Below are positions 38,610 to 49,575 of a stretch of 64,000 bases of DNA, in pieces. The stretch is from Acidobacteriota bacterium (GTDB lineage Bacteria; Acidobacteriota; Blastocatellia; Pyrinomonadales; Pyrinomonadaceae). Below the pieces are notes generated by a model. It searched no databases and was not told where the DNA came from. It worked only from the letters and a program-made list of their open reading frames with translations. A program made the translations under genes and the position numbers. Every line of letters starts with the position of its first letter. The stretch's first letter is position 1. The stretch lies in NCBI GenBank assembly GCA_020199775.1, contig JAIVJZ010000003.1, forward strand, positions 79,113-143,112, read 5' to 3'.

Positions 38610-39084
38610 GACTTGCCCCTGATAGATGCCCAATAGCCCTTTAATTCCAACTTCGGAGAGAGATGAATAAACGCGTCCCACCCTGTAAACGGCAAATCGC
38701 ATACCAGTGAAGCCCGGCGCAAAATCCCATAAACTCGCGTGCGGGCGTGACGCCCCGGTGTCTGTTTCTAAGACATAGAAGACACGGGCGGGCGAAAGGC
38801 GAACGCACGGAAAAACGTCGAAGGCCGCTGTTAGTGACAGACTGTGGGAGCGACCTCTGCGCCGATTCGACGACGAGTAGCCGCCAAAACAGCGTGCGCG
38901 CGGAGATTCGTCTCCGGCGGAAAACGAATCGCGCGCGCGCACGGCGAGTCGGGAATGACGCGGGTAATTTTTTCTCGGCGGGTCTTAGGTTCGGACACAA
39001 ACCACTTGTTCAAAATCTTTCACCCGCCGTCAATCTCGAACATGGACATGTAACAACTGAACGCACGCGCCCGCACTGAAACGT

Positions 39085-39357
39085 TCACTCATTTTCCGCG
39101 CGCCGCTCGTCGCTCACGATCTCGTATAACGTGGCGGCCTGCTGCTTGGAAGTCTGCCGCGCATCCGGCACGGCGAGAACGCGCACCGTCAACAACCGTT
39201 CGCGGCGTTCAATCGCGATCTCATCGCCCACGCGCACCGCGCGCGACGAACGCGCCGCCACGCCGCCCACCAGCACCGCCCCGGCCTCGCACAACTCCTG
39301 CGCCACCGTCCGACGCAACACCAGACGGCTCGCGCGTAAAAATTGATCCAGACGCAT
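39085..39357 (-). CDS. S4-domain RNA-binding protein (Hsp15-like)
   Basis: MRLDQFLRASRLVLRRTVAQELCEAGAVLVGGVAARSSRAVRVGDEI. Confidence 0.85.
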   Translation of the reverse strand: MRLDQFLRASRLVLRRTVAQELCEAGAVLVGGVAARSSRAVRVGDEIAIERRERLLTVRVLAVPDARQTSKQQAATLYEIVSDERRAENE

Positions 39358-39366
39358 AAAAAAAAT

Positions 39367-39441
39367 GATGAACGCGGAACGATGAACGATGAAGTAAAAG
39401 CAACTTGCCTTTCATTCATCGTTCATCGTTCCGCGTTCATC
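39367..39441. repeat. Word palindrome copy 5, 27-bp perfect stem
   Basis: GATGAACGCGGAACGATGAACGATGAA (39367-39393) / exact reverse complement (39415-39441). Confidence 0.96.
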
Positions 39442-39449
39442 GTTTGTGA

Positions 39450-40613
39450 TTACTGTTTCTTGTCTCTGCTTGTCTCGGTCTTCTTCTTGTCGTCCTTCTT
39501 CGGGGCGACGGGAGCGGTCGGGCCGGCCGACTTCTGCGGTTCGACTTTCAAGAGCGGGAGCAGGCTTTCCTCATAGTCTTTCGCGATCTTGATGTAGGCG
39601 TCGCGGCGCAAATTGTCGAGGTAGGTTTTGCGCTCCTTATCCATGCGGCTGACGGTCATCGCCTCGCGCACCTTGTTCTCGTCGAACGTCGCCTCGCCCG
39701 CGGGCGTGCGCTCGTCCATGCGCAGGATGATGATGCCGCCTTCCGTCTCAAGCGGGTCGGTGATGCCGCCCGCCTTCAGATTCTTGAGGGCGTTCGCCAC
39801 GTCCTCCTTCGAGATGTCGTTCATGGCATACGTGCCGAGTTTGCCCTTGCTCTCCGGCGCGACGCGCTTGCCGTTCACCTCGCGCTCCGATTGCACCATC
39901 GCCAGCGCGCCGAAGTCCGCGCCCGCGCGCAACTGCGCCGCCAGTTTGTTGGCGCGCTCGCGCACTTCCTTCGGGTCTTTCCCCACGGTGCTCAGGAAGA
40001 TTTCCGAGAGCACGATGGCTTCGGGCTTGCGGAATTTCTCCTTGTTCGCCTCGTAGTAGGATTTCACTTCGGATTCGGTCAGGCCGAAAAAGATTTTCTG
40101 ATCCACTTCGCGGCCGAGCACCCACGTCTTGATGATCTCGGTGCGCATCGTGTTGCGCACGGCGGCCGGGTCGATGTTGTTCTCGCGCATCGCCTGTTCG
40201 AGTTGGGAGAGCGATTTAAAACCCTCGCGCTTCGCCACGTCCAGCATGCGCCGGTTGACCTCCGCCTCCACTTCCTCGGTCATGCCCATCTCCTTGCCCT
40301 TCTGGACGAGGAGTTGTTCGTTGACGAGCGTGACGATGATCTCGTTGCGCCGTTTGCCGATCTCTTCCGTGGCCTGCTGCGGGCTTATCCCGCGCTGTTG
40401 CCGGAGCGACTCTGCCGCCTCGGCCATGTCCCTCTGCAACATCGAGAGCGTGATGACATCGGCGTTGACCTGCGCGATCACTTCATCTATGACGCGCGGC
40501 ACGCCTTCCTCCTGCGCCCGCACCGCGACGGCGGCGGGCGACGCGAGAAACGCGGCCAAGAGCGACGCGACGAACGCAGCGCGGCGGACACCTGTTAAAA
40601 ATTTTGACTTCAC
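39450..40613 (-). CDS. Peptidylprolyl isomerase/SurA-like periplasmic chaperone
   Basis: Signal peptide, SurA_N-like helices, rotamase-like ILSEIFLSTVGKDPKEVRERANKLAAQLRAGADFGALA. Confidence 0.85.
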   Translation of the reverse strand: MKSKFLTGVRRAAFVASLLAAFLASPAAVAVRAQEEGVPRVIDEVIAQVNADVITLSMLQRDMAEAAESLRQQRGISPQQATEEIGKRRNEIIVTLVNEQLLVQKGKEMGMTEEVEAEVNRRMLDVAKREGFKSLSQLEQAMRENNIDPAAVRNTMRTEIIKTWVLGREVDQKIFFGLTESEVKSYYEANKEKFRKPEAIVLSEIFLSTVGKDPKEVRERANKLAAQLRAGADFGALAMVQSEREVNGKRVAPESKGKLGTYAMNDISKEDVANALKNLKAGGITDPLETEGGIIILRMDERTPAGEATFDENKVREAMTVSRMDKERKTYLDNLRRDAYIKIAKDYEESLLPLLKVEPQKSAGPTAPVAPKKDDKKKTETSRDKKQ

Positions 40614-40744
40614 AGATTTTTACTCCTTACCAATCCGGCGCGCCCCCCACGCCTCCTCGGCGGCGGCGGCTGCTCGCCCTGCTTCAAATTGTCGAATCGA
40701 ATTTAATTCCTCTGATTTACGTCGGGGTAGGCTTCAAACCGTAA

Positions 40745-40850
40745 GTTTCAAGTTTCAGGTTTCAAGTTAAAAACAAAACCACAATCCCGAACTTTCAAGT
40801 TAAAGGCCGCACACCCTCAGACCTGAAACTTGAAACCTGAAACTTGAAAC
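40745..40850. repeat. Word palindrome (GTTTCAAGTTTCAGG words), 22-bp perfect stem, 62-nt loop
   Basis: GTTTCAAGTTTCAGGTTTCAAG (40745-40766) / reverse complement (40829-40850). Confidence 0.93.
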
Positions 40851-40855
40851 CCATT

Positions 40856-43800
40856 TTAGTCCGCACTGCTGATTTGCAGCAACAGGCCGTGCGTGGTTTC
40901 GATCACGTCGTCCGCCTCTTCCTCGCTCAGATCAAGGCGCAGGACGCCGTTCGGCGTGAAACTCGCGCCGGGGCGCGTGCCCACGAGCGCGAGCAATTTT
41001 TCGGGCGCGACGCGCGCCTTCTCGCTCAGTTTGACGGCGATGCCGCCCGGCGTCCGGTCGAGCGACAGCACGCCGACCGTCTCGGCCGTGCGACGCAGCC
41101 GCGCGTAAGCCAGAAGTCTCTCGACGGATTCGGGGATGCGCCCGTAGCGATCTTCCGTCTCGGCGCGAATCTGGCGCAGCGTCTCGTCGTCGCGCGCCGA
41201 GGCGATGCGCTTGTAAGTGCGCAAGCGCTGCCCCATGTCCGAGATGTAATCTTCGGAGATCGCCACGTCGACGCCCAGATTGAGCGAGACGGAGGTTTCG
41301 TCCTGCACGTCCTCGCCGCGCAGTTCCGAGACGGTGCGCTCCAACATCTGCGTGTAAAGATCGAAGCCGAGCGCGTCCATGTGGCCGGACTGCTGGCCGC
41401 CTAAGAGATTCCCCGCCCCGCGCAGTTCGAGGTCGAGGGCGGCGACGCGAAAGCCCGCGCCGAGGTCGGAAAACTCGCGTATCGCCGCCAGACGCCTGCG
41501 CGCAATCGGCGTGAGTTCCTGCTCCGAAGGGATCAACAGATAGGCGTAAGCGCGACGGTTGGAACGCCCGACGCGCCCGCGCAGTTGATACAGTTGCGCC
41601 AGCCCGTAGTGATCGGCACGGTTTATGATGATGGTGTTGGCGCGCGGGATGTCTATGCCGTTCTCGATGATGGTGGTGGCGACCAGAACGTCGTATTTAT
41701 AGGCCATAAAATCGAGCATCACCCCCTCCATCTCCTTCTCGTTCATCTGCCCGTGCGCCACGCAGACGCGCGCCTGCGGCACGAGCCGCTGAACGAGCGC
41801 GGCGATGGTTTCGATGGTCTCGACGCGGTTGTGGATGAAGAAGACCTGCCCGCCGCGCCCCAACTCCAACTCGATCCCCGACTTGATGACCGACTCGCCG
41901 AACTGCACGACTTGCGTCTGAATGGCGAGGCGGTCGCGCGGCGGCGTCTCGATGATGGACATGTCGCGCAAGCCCATCAGAGACATGTTGAGCGTGCGCG
42001 GGATGGGCGTGGCCGAGAGCGTCAGCACGTCCACTTTTTTCTTCAACTGTTTGAGCCGTTCTTTGTGCGCGACGCCGAAACGCTGCTCCTCGTCCACGAC
42101 GACTAATCCGAGATCGCGAAACTTCAAATCCTTCGACAGTATCCGGTGCGTGCCGACGAGGATGTCCACCTCGCCCGCCTCGACGCGCTTGACGACCTCT
42201 TTCTGCTCCTTCGGCGTGCGGAATCTGGAAAGCAATTCGACGCGCACGGGGAAGGCCGCGTAACGAGCCGTGAAGGTTTCGTAGTGCTGGTAGGCCAGGA
42301 CGGTCGTCGGCGTCAGGACGGCCACCTGCTTCGACTCCATCACGGCCTTGAAGGCCGCGCGCATCGCCACCTCGGTCTTACCGTAGCCCACGTCGCCGCA
42401 CAGCAGCCTGTCCATCGGCGTCGTCGCTTCCATGTCCGCCTTCACGTCTTCGATGGCCGTCTCCTGATCGGGCGTCGGCACGTACTCGAAGCCGTCCTCG
42501 AACTCGCGCTGCCACGGGGAGTCGGTCGCGTAGGCATAACCGCCGACGAGCTTGCGTTCGGCGTAGAGGCGCAAAAGTTCGTCGGCCATGTCGCGCATCG
42601 CGCGTTTGGCCTTGGCCTTCGTCTTCTGCCAGCCGAGTCCGCCGAGGCGGTCGAGCACCGGCTCGTGCCCCTCCGCGCTCGAATAACGCTGCACGAGATC
42701 GAGGCGTTCGACGGGCACATACAACTTCGCCTCCTCCGCGTAGAACAGCAGCATGAACTCGCCGCGGCGGCCGGGGCCGAGATCGAGCGTCTGCAAGCCG
42801 CCGAAGCGCGCGATGCCGTGGTCGATGTGGACGACGAAGTCGCCGACTTTCAGATCGCGGAAGTCCGACAAAAATGCCGCCGTCTTCGACTTCTTGCGCG
42901 GCCTCTTCGCGGATACGGAAGCCTGCCCCGTCCCCGGCGTGCGATGCTCCACGGTCGCGCCGTCGTGCGCCTCGTCAAACAGATCGTTCTCGACGTGGAC
43001 GACCAGCCCCGCCGACGGCAACTCGAAGCCGCCGGACAAACGCCCGACCGTAACTAACGCCTGCCCCTCTTCGAGCGCGCCGCCCTCGCCCGCCAGCGCG
43101 ACGCGCGCGCCGACGTTGTATTCCGCGAGCATCTCCCCCACGCGCTCGGCTATCCCTGCGCTCGGCATCGCAAACACGACGCGCGCGTCTCCCTGAATCT
43201 GCGCGCGCCGCACGTCGGCCGCCAGTTCCGCGATGCGCCCGTGGTAACGACGCGCCGCGCGCGTGTTCCACTCGATCTCCGGGGCGCGCTCGACTGCCGG
43301 GAAGAGAAACAGCGGCGCGGCGGTCGGGCGCGCGCGCCCGATAGACACTATCGCCGCCGCTTCCGCCTCGCCCGCGAACCGCTCGTCGGTCGTCGCCGCC
43401 GCGCGCCCCAGCGTCCGCAACTCGACGCGCGGCACTCCCCCTACGCCGTGGCGCAACTCTTCCGCCGTCAAATAAAGTTCTTCGGGGCGCAGCGCGATCT
43501 CGTCCGCGCTCTCCATCTCGTTGTAGCGCGCGCTCAGAGTCTCGTAAGTGTTTCCGAGAAACGTTTCGAGGGCGGCGGGTTCGTCGGCCACGAACACGGT
43601 CTCGCGTTGCAGGTAATCGAACGCGCTCGCGGGCGTGGAATGGACGAGCGAGACGAGCCACTCCCAGCCCGCGAAAGTCTCCCCCTCGTCGGCGTGCACG
43701 GTGCGGTCGCGCAGCGCGCGCGCGTAACGCTCGTCCGCCCAACGCTCGCGCGCCAGTTCCGCCCACAGACGAAAATCGTCCGCGCCCACGGCGTACTCGC

Positions 43801-44557
43801 GCATCGGCACGATCTCGATCTCCTGCAACTGCGCGACGGACAACTGCGTCTCCGGGTCGAACTCGCGTATCGAATCGACCGTGTCGCCGAAGAACTCCAC
43901 GCGCACCGGGCGTTCGTGTCCCGGCGACCACACATCCAGAATCCCGCCGCGCAGAGAAAATTCCCCGACCGCGCCGATGGGGTCTTCGCGCACGTAACCG
44001 GAAGCGAGCAGCAACTCGATCAACTCTTCCGGCGCATGATCCTCGTCGCGTCGGAGCGTCGCGCCCGTCGCGCGCAGTTGTTCCGGTTTGACGGTGCGAC
44101 GCGCCAGCGCGCGCGCCGTCAGCAGCACGAAACTGCCTTGCCCCTGCGCGAGCCGCCAGAGCGTCAGCGCGCGCCGCTCCAGAGTCTCCGCGTGCGGCGA
44201 CGCGCCCGCATACGGGTCGCCCTCCGAAGCGGGCAGCGTCAGCACCGCCGTCCGGGCCCCGGCGTGTGCCCCTTCGTCAACGCCGCGACGCCGCAACGCC
44301 TCGCTCCAAAAACAGAGATCGCGATCCCACTGTTCGAGGTCGCGGCTCGCCTCCACGACGACTGCCAGCCGCATCCCCGTCTCGCGCTGCAACGCCGCCA
44401 GCACGAGCGCGCGCGCCGCCCCCGAAGTCAGGCCGCTGACGGACACCACGCGCGCCCCGCCGCGCACCTCCGCCACGAGACGCCGCAACTCGCCGCCCTC
44501 CAACACGCGCCGCAACGCGCCCTCCACCGGCAACCCCTTTTGCACTGTGCTACTCAT
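40856..44557 (-). CDS. mfd: Transcription-repair coupling factor
   Basis: CarD-like domain, LLCGDVGYGKTEVAMRAAFKA, DEEQRFGVAHKERLK, LSATPIPRTL, TRCF C-terminal domain. Confidence 0.97.
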   Translation of the reverse strand: MSSTVQKGLPVEGALRRVLEGGELRRLVAEVRGGARVVSVSGLTSGAARALVLAALQRETGMRLAVVVEASRDLEQWDRDLCFWSEALRRRGVDEGAHAGARTAVLTLPASEGDPYAGASPHAETLERRALTLWRLAQGQGSFVLLTARALARRTVKPEQLRATGATLRRDEDHAPEELIELLLASGYVREDPIGAVGEFSLRGGILDVWSPGHERPVRVEFFGDTVDSIREFDPETQLSVAQLQEIEIVPMREYAVGADDFRLWAELARERWADERYARALRDRTVHADEGETFAGWEWLVSLVHSTPASAFDYLQRETVFVADEPAALETFLGNTYETLSARYNEMESADEIALRPEELYLTAEELRHGVGGVPRVELRTLGRAAATTDERFAGEAEAAAIVSIGRARPTAAPLFLFPAVERAPEIEWNTRAARRYHGRIAELAADVRRAQIQGDARVVFAMPSAGIAERVGEMLAEYNVGARVALAGEGGALEEGQALVTVGRLSGGFELPSAGLVVHVENDLFDEAHDGATVEHRTPGTGQASVSAKRPRKKSKTAAFLSDFRDLKVGDFVVHIDHGIARFGGLQTLDLGPGRRGEFMLLFYAEEAKLYVPVERLDLVQRYSSAEGHEPVLDRLGGLGWQKTKAKAKRAMRDMADELLRLYAERKLVGGYAYATDSPWQREFEDGFEYVPTPDQETAIEDVKADMEATTPMDRLLCGDVGYGKTEVAMRAAFKAVMESKQVAVLTPTTVLAYQHYETFTARYAAFPVRVELLSRFRTPKEQKEVVKRVEAGEVDILVGTHRILSKDLKFRDLGLVVVDEEQRFGVAHKERLKQLKKKVDVLTLSATPIPRTLNMSLMGLRDMSIIETPPRDRLAIQTQVVQFGESVIKSGIELELGRGGQVFFIHNRVETIETIAALVQRLVPQARVCVAHGQMNEKEMEGVMLDFMAYKYDVLVATTIIENGIDIPRANTIIINRADHYGLAQLYQLRGRVGRSNRRAYAYLLIPSEQELTPIARRRLAAIREFSDLGAGFRVAALDLELRGAGNLLGGQQSGHMDALGFDLYTQMLERTVSELRGEDVQDETSVSLNLGVDVAISEDYISDMGQRLRTYKRIASARDDETLRQIRAETEDRYGRIPESVERLLAYARLRRTAETVGVLSLDRTPGGIAVKLSEKARVAPEKLLALVGTRPGASFTPNGVLRLDLSEEEADDVIETTHGLLLQISSAD

Positions 44558-44579
44558 GTCTTTGAAACGATGAACCATG

Positions 44580-44638
44580 AACGATGAACGATGAATAGAA
44601 AACACCTGCTTGAGTTTTTCTATTCATCGTTCATCGTT
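44580..44638. repeat. Word palindrome copy 6, 19-bp perfect stem
   Basis: AACGATGAACGATGAATAG (44580-44598) / reverse complement (44620-44638). Confidence 0.93.
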
Positions 44639-44644
44639 CCGCGT

Positions 44645-45025
44645 TCATCCTTTGCTTTCCTCCCACCATTTCTCGCCGCGCTCGCCGAGGGCGACTTTGC
44701 ATTCGTGGACGCGCCCGCGCGCCTCGCCCTCCGCGTCCCGGTCGCCCGCGCGCAGGGCGCGCCCCACGTCGCGCCGCGCCCGCATCAACTCGTTGACGAG
44801 TTGTTGCCGCCGCTCTTCCGGGATGTTCGGGTCGGTCGCGCGCCAGCGGCGGCCATCAATCAATACATGATGCCCGTCGGGGGTTTTCTCGACCCGTTTC
44901 TTCCTTCCCGCAGCGGCGGCGGAGGCGGCAACGCCCCGCGCGCCTTTTTGCGGCGCGCCCTTCCCGGCCGCGTCGCTTTCTTTGCGCGCCGTCGTCCTCT
45001 TCTTCTTGCCCTTCTCGCTCGTCAC
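44645..45025 (-). CDS. Hypothetical basic/charged protein
   Basis: GTG start overlapping the rfaE2-like TGA (GTGA); [23 protein letters not shown]...[35 protein letters not shown]. Confidence 0.7.
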   Translation of the reverse strand: MTSEKGKKKRTTARKESDAAGKGAPQKGARGVAASAAAAGRKKRVEKTPDGHHVLIDGRRWRATDPNIPEERRQQLVNELMRARRDVGRALRAGDRDAEGEARGRVHECKVALGERGEKWWEESKG

Positions 45026-45510
45026 TTGTCGCCTGCCACGCTTGTCCTGATGCGTTCGATGATGTCGCTCGTCGAAACGCCTTCGACGAAGGGGAGGGCG
45101 AGGACGCGCCCGCCCGCGGCTTCGACCTCTTCGCGGCCGTGTATTTCGTCCAGACCGTAATCGCCGCCTTTGACCAGAACGTCGGGCAACAACCGTGCGA
45201 TGAGCGCGCGCGGCGAGAGCGCGTCGAAGATCGTGACGTAGCTGACCGCGCCGAGCGCGGCGAGCATTTCGGCGCGCTCGCGTTCGTTCATCACGGGGCG
45301 CGAGTCGCCTTTGAGCGAGCGCACGGCCGCGTCCGAGTTGATCGCGACGAGCAGGGCGTCGCCGAGAGAGCGCGCCGCCTGCAAGTAGCGTGTGTGGCCG
45401 ACGTGCAGAATGTCGAAGCACCCGTTCGTAAACACGAGCCGCCGCCCCTGTGCGCGCAAACTCTCGCGCACCGCGCGCGCCTCATCCGGCGTTAGAATCT
45501 TCTCGTTCAT
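45022..45510 (-). CDS. rfaE2: D-glycero-beta-D-manno-heptose 1-phosphate adenylyltransferase-like
   Basis: [43 protein letters not shown]. Confidence 0.92.
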   Translation of the reverse strand: MNEKILTPDEARAVRESLRAQGRRLVFTNGCFDILHVGHTRYLQAARSLGDALLVAINSDAAVRSLKGDSRPVMNERERAEMLAALGAVSYVTIFDALSPRALIARLLPDVLVKGGDYGLDEIHGREEVEAAGGRVLALPFVEGVSTSDIIERIRTSVAGDK

Positions 45511-45701
45511 ATGCTGCGATTGCGTTGATGCTAACACGAACGGGAAGCATCGGTCAGCTATCAACTGTCGGCCGTCGGGCATCAACAAAATAACCGCGCG
45601 GCGTAGTCGTCGTATGTCAAACATATGAGAAACATATGAGAATCATTTGCTGATGGGTGACCGCTTCTCTATAATTCGCATTTCGCCCGGAGCAGGAATA
45701 G

Positions 45702-47621
45702 ATGACAGAGAACAACACGCCCTTCATCGAAGACAACGACCAGACGCGCGCGCGCCGCGAGCACCTCGACAAAATTCAACAACTCACCGGCAACGCCTAC
45801 CCGAACAAGTTCCGGCGCACGAATCTGACGGCGAGCGCGGAGGGCGAAGACACGATCACGTCCGTCGTCGCGCGGTTCAAACACCACGAGCCGCCGCGCA
45901 TCGAAGGGCAGCGACCGACGCCCGAACAACTCGAAGCGGCCAACGCGGAATTGAAAACTCTCGGCGACGTGCGCGTCGGCGGGCGTCTCAGTGTGCCGCC
46001 GCGCGTGATGGGCAAGGCCGCGTTCGTGCACCTCTCCGACGGCCGGGAACGCCTGCAAATCTACGTGCGCCGCGACGACGTGCGGCCGATGCAGCACCGC
46101 GGGCGCGAACTCGACGGATGGGAACTCTTCGGCCTGCTCGACCACGGCGATTTCATCGGCGTCGAAGGCTTCCTCTTCGTCACGAAGACGGGCGAACTCT
46201 CCGTCCACGTCCGCGCCTTTGAGTTTCTCGCGAAGGCTCTCTTGCCCATGCCCGACAAGATGCACGGCATCAGCGACCCCGAAATCCGCCAACGCCAACG
46301 CTACGCCGACCTCATCGCGGGCAGCCTCAAAATCGACAAGGACAACGAGACGGGCGCGGGCGGCGAAGCGCAGGAGGCGCGCGAACTCACCACCCGCGAA
46401 GTCTTTGAACGCCGCTCGAAGATCATCCGGGAGATGCGCGCATTTTTAGACGAGCGCGGTTACATCGAAGTCGAGACGCCGATGCTCACGCCCATCGCTT
46501 CGGGCGCGGCGGCGCGTCCCTTCAAGACGCACCACAACGCGCTCGACATAGACCTCTACGCACGCATCGCGCCGGAACTCTACCTCAAGCGGCTCGTCGT
46601 CGGCGGCTTCGAGCGCGTCTACGAACTCAACCGCAACTTCCGCAACGAAGGCATCTCCACGCGCCACAACCCCGAATTCACCATGCTCGAATTCTACTGC
46701 GCCTACATGGACGTAAACGGCATGATGGACTTCTGCGAAGAGATGCTGCGCCAGTCAGTCATCAAAGCAACAGGCGACACGGCGGTTCGCTTTGGTGATG
46801 AAGAGATTGATTTCGGTAAATTCGAGCGGTTAACGATGAAGCAAGCAATTGCTAAATACTGGGATTATGAGGAACTGAGTGGCGAGAAGTTCGACGTTAG
46901 CTGGCTTGACGAGCCACTTCGGACATTTCACATGCTCCATTTTTGGGACAGCATAGAATTTGATTTAGCTGAGGCAGCACAAACAGCTAATAATGATGTA
47001 GAACGCTCTTTAGCAATTGAATTTACTAAACAGCGCGTCAAAGACCACATCTGGAAAGAAGCCAAAGCAGGAGGATCACTTACGGCCATTTCTAAAATTG
47101 ACAGAAATGTAGATACGCCAAAAGAGGTTAAAGTAGCTCACGCAATAGAAGGGCTATTTGAACGTGTAGCTGAGCCGCATCTAGTCCAACCAACATTCAT
47201 AACGGACTTTCCGAAACCAATCTCGCCGCTCTCAAAAGCATCGCCCGCCGATCCATCAGTGGCCGAACGCTTCGAGTTGTATATCGCGGGGATGGAGTGC
47301 GCGAACGGGTTTTCGGAGTTGAACGATCCGGTGGAGCAGTATGAGCGGTTTAAGGAACAGGCCGGGGCGCGGGAGCGGGGCGACGAAGAGGCGATGCAGA
47401 TGGATACGGATTACGTGCGCGCGCTCGCTTACGGGATGCCCCCGGCGGCGGGCATCGGGATCGGTATTGATCGCATCGTTATGCTCCTGACGAACCGGCG
47501 TTCTATCCGCGACGTGATTCTCTTCCCGCACATGCGCCCCGCCGCCGCCGCGCCGAAGCCGGAAGAGGCGACGGACGCACAGGCGGAATCAATTGACGCA
47601 CAGGCGGGCGGCAAAGCGTGA
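45702..47621 (+). CDS. lysS: Lysyl-tRNA synthetase (class II)
   Basis: NKFRRTN, class II motif 1 ([16 protein letters not shown]), [37 protein letters not shown]. Confidence 0.95.
   Translation: MTENNTPFIEDNDQTRARREHLDKIQQLTGNAYPNKFRRTNLTASAEGEDTITSVVARFKHHEPPRIEGQRPTPEQLEAANAELKTLGDVRVGGRLSVPPRVMGKAAFVHLSDGRERLQIYVRRDDVRPMQHRGRELDGWELFGLLDHGDFIGVEGFLFVTKTGELSVHVRAFEFLAKALLPMPDKMHGISDPEIRQRQRYADLIAGSLKIDKDNETGAGGEAQEARELTTREVFERRSKIIREMRAFLDERGYIEVETPMLTPIASGAAARPFKTHHNALDIDLYARIAPELYLKRLVVGGFERVYELNRNFRNEGISTRHNPEFTMLEFYCAYMDVNGMMDFCEEMLRQSVIKATGDTAVRFGDEEIDFGKFERLTMKQAIAKYWDYEELSGEKFDVSWLDEPLRTFHMLHFWDSIEFDLAEAAQTANNDVERSLAIEFTKQRVKDHIWKEAKAGGSLTAISKIDRNVDTPKEVKVAHAIEGLFERVAEPHLVQPTFITDFPKPISPLSKASPADPSVAERFELYIAGMECANGFSELNDPVEQYERFKEQAGARERGDEEAMQMDTDYVRALAYGMPPAAGIGIGIDRIVMLLTNRRSIRDVILFPHMRPAAAAPKPEEATDAQAESIDAQAGGKA
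46755..47250. other. AT-rich composition patch inside lysS
   Basis: Hand count 21/60 G+C at 46981-47040 and 26/60 at 46921-46980, versus 41/60 at 46501-46560. Confidence 0.85.
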
Positions 47622-47743
47622 TTTTGACCGCCGCACTTTTTTTAACCCCTAATCCCCGCGAGCCTCTGTCGGAAGTTAAAGCGGCGAAGTAGCCGCGTCC
47701 GCGACGAAAAATACCGGGCGGTTCCTCGAAAGGCCGCTGCCGA

Positions 47744-49477
47744 TTACTGTCTGGTCGGCGTCGAATTGTTCGGCGCGGACGCGGCGGAAGAGGCGGCGGC
47801 CTTCTGTCGTAGTTTGGCCTGTCGCTCCGCGACCCACGCGGGCACTGTGCCCTGTCGCCCCAACGAGACGGCGTAGTCGTTCATGGCGGCGAGCGCGCCC
47901 GCGTGGTCGCCCGCGCGCTCGCGCAGGCGGCTGATGTCTATGAGCGCCTGCGGGTTCGTATCGCCGTAGAGTTGGGCCGCGCGCTGGAAATTGTCGGCGG
48001 CGCGCGCGAGATGTCCCTGACGCTCGAAGAGGCGACCGAGATGATAGAAGGCGACGGGGTAACGCGCGGCGTCTTTTTGCGTGAGCGGCAGCAGCGCGGC
48101 GACGGCATCTTCGTCGCGTCTGAGGTTCATCAGCGCAGTTCCGAGTTCGAGATTGGCGGGCGGGAAATAATTGCCGGGGCTGCGCGCCAGTACGCCGCGA
48201 TAATGCTTCACCGCATCTTCCACGCTGCCACGCTCGCGCGCTTCGCGTGCGGAACGCAGCAGGTCGTAAGTGGCCGGATCAACTTTGTGCGCGGGGAATT
48301 TCGCGCCCGGTCGTCGTGGGGCGCGAACGTCGCGCGCGTCGGCGGTCTTCAGGTTCGCGGCCTCTGCGTCGTCGGCGGTCGCGTCGGCGGCGGCGGTGGG
48401 CGCGAGGAGTTCGCGTCGCGCCTCGCCGATCTCGCGCGGGACGCCCGCGCCGGTGCGCGTCGAGCGCGCGACGAAATTGTCGAGCACGCCGAGGCCGCGT
48501 TCCGGGTCGCCGTCTTCGGCGTAGGCGCGCGCGAGGGCGGCGGCCGCTTCCGCGTGCGCGGGTTCGAGACGCAGCGTGCGCAGCCATTCACGGATGGCGA
48601 GGTCGGCCTCGCCGCGCAGCAGGTGGAGACGGCCGAGGTTGTAGCTCGCTTCCGGGTAAGCGTAGTTCTCCTGCACGAGCGCGGCGGCGAGCGTCTCCCG
48701 CGCCTCGTCCCAGTGGCCTTGGCGTATGAGGATGACGCCGAGGTTGTTGAGGGCGCGCGAGTAGTTGCCGCGACGCTGCGAGATGGCTTTGCGGTAAGCG
48801 TCTTCGGCCGCGCTCGCGTCGCCGAGGCGCGCGAGGGCGTTGCCGGTGTTGAAGAAGAAGGGCGGGTCGTAGCGGTCTTCGTGAATCATCAGGCGCAACG
48901 CGTCGAGCGCTTCCGGCTGCCGCTTGAGCGCGACGAGACGATCTACGAGCGAGCGTTGCAGTCGCGCCCGTTCCGCGCCCGGCTTCGCGTCTTTGATCTC
49001 GGCGCGCAGGCGTTCGAGTTCCCCTTCCACGCTCTCGGATTTCGCCGCAACACTCTCCGGCGCGGAAGCGGACGGCGCATCAACCGGCGGGGCGACGACA
49101 GGAACGACCGCCGTAGGAGTTGTCGTCGGGACTGCCTTCGGCTTCGGCGTGGCGGAAGGGGTCGCGTTCGCCGCAGCGGCGGCGGCGCGGCGCGCGCGCG
49201 TGATCTCGGAGGCCGAACGGGGCGCGGTCTTCTTCTTATCCTCTCCTTCCTGTGCCCCGGCCGCTTTCGCCTTCGCGGCGGTCGGCTTGACGGCCGGTTG
49301 CGCCGACGCGGGAGCAGTTCGAGGCTTCGCCACGTCTTGCGCGAAGGCCGGAGGCGCACACCACGCCACGACAATCGCGGCTGCCGCGATGGAGAGCGTT
49401 GTGGCGCGCGTAGAGCGGGGCGCGTAGAGCGGGGCGCGGTCGTGTGTCTGATTCGGGTTCGAGAGTTGTTCCGGCAT
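47744..49477 (-). CDS. TPR-repeat secreted protein
   Basis: MPEQLSNPNQTHDRAPLYAPRSTRATTLSIAAAAIVVAWCAPPAFAQ start; multiple TPRs. Confidence 0.8.
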   Translation of the reverse strand: MPEQLSNPNQTHDRAPLYAPRSTRATTLSIAAAAIVVAWCAPPAFAQDVAKPRTAPASAQPAVKPTAAKAKAAGAQEGEDKKKTAPRSASEITRARRAAAAAANATPSATPKPKAVPTTTPTAVVPVVAPPVDAPSASAPESVAAKSESVEGELERLRAEIKDAKPGAERARLQRSLVDRLVALKRQPEALDALRLMIHEDRYDPPFFFNTGNALARLGDASAAEDAYRKAISQRRGNYSRALNNLGVILIRQGHWDEARETLAAALVQENYAYPEASYNLGRLHLLRGEADLAIREWLRTLRLEPAHAEAAAALARAYAEDGDPERGLGVLDNFVARSTRTGAGVPREIGEARRELLAPTAAADATADDAEAANLKTADARDVRAPRRPGAKFPAHKVDPATYDLLRSAREARERGSVEDAVKHYRGVLARSPGNYFPPANLELGTALMNLRRDEDAVAALLPLTQKDAARYPVAFYHLGRLFERQGHLARAADNFQRAAQLYGDTNPQALIDISRLRERAGDHAGALAAMNDYAVSLGRQGTVPAWVAERQAKLRQKAAASSAASAPNNSTPTRQ

Positions 49478-49575
49478 CTTTAGTTCTCCGTCGGAGTTTT
49501 TGGCAAAGTCCTGTGTGCGGGGTCGGCGACGCGCGAGTGCGCGCTTTGGTTTCGAGTGTGCGGCGGGCGTTCGGG

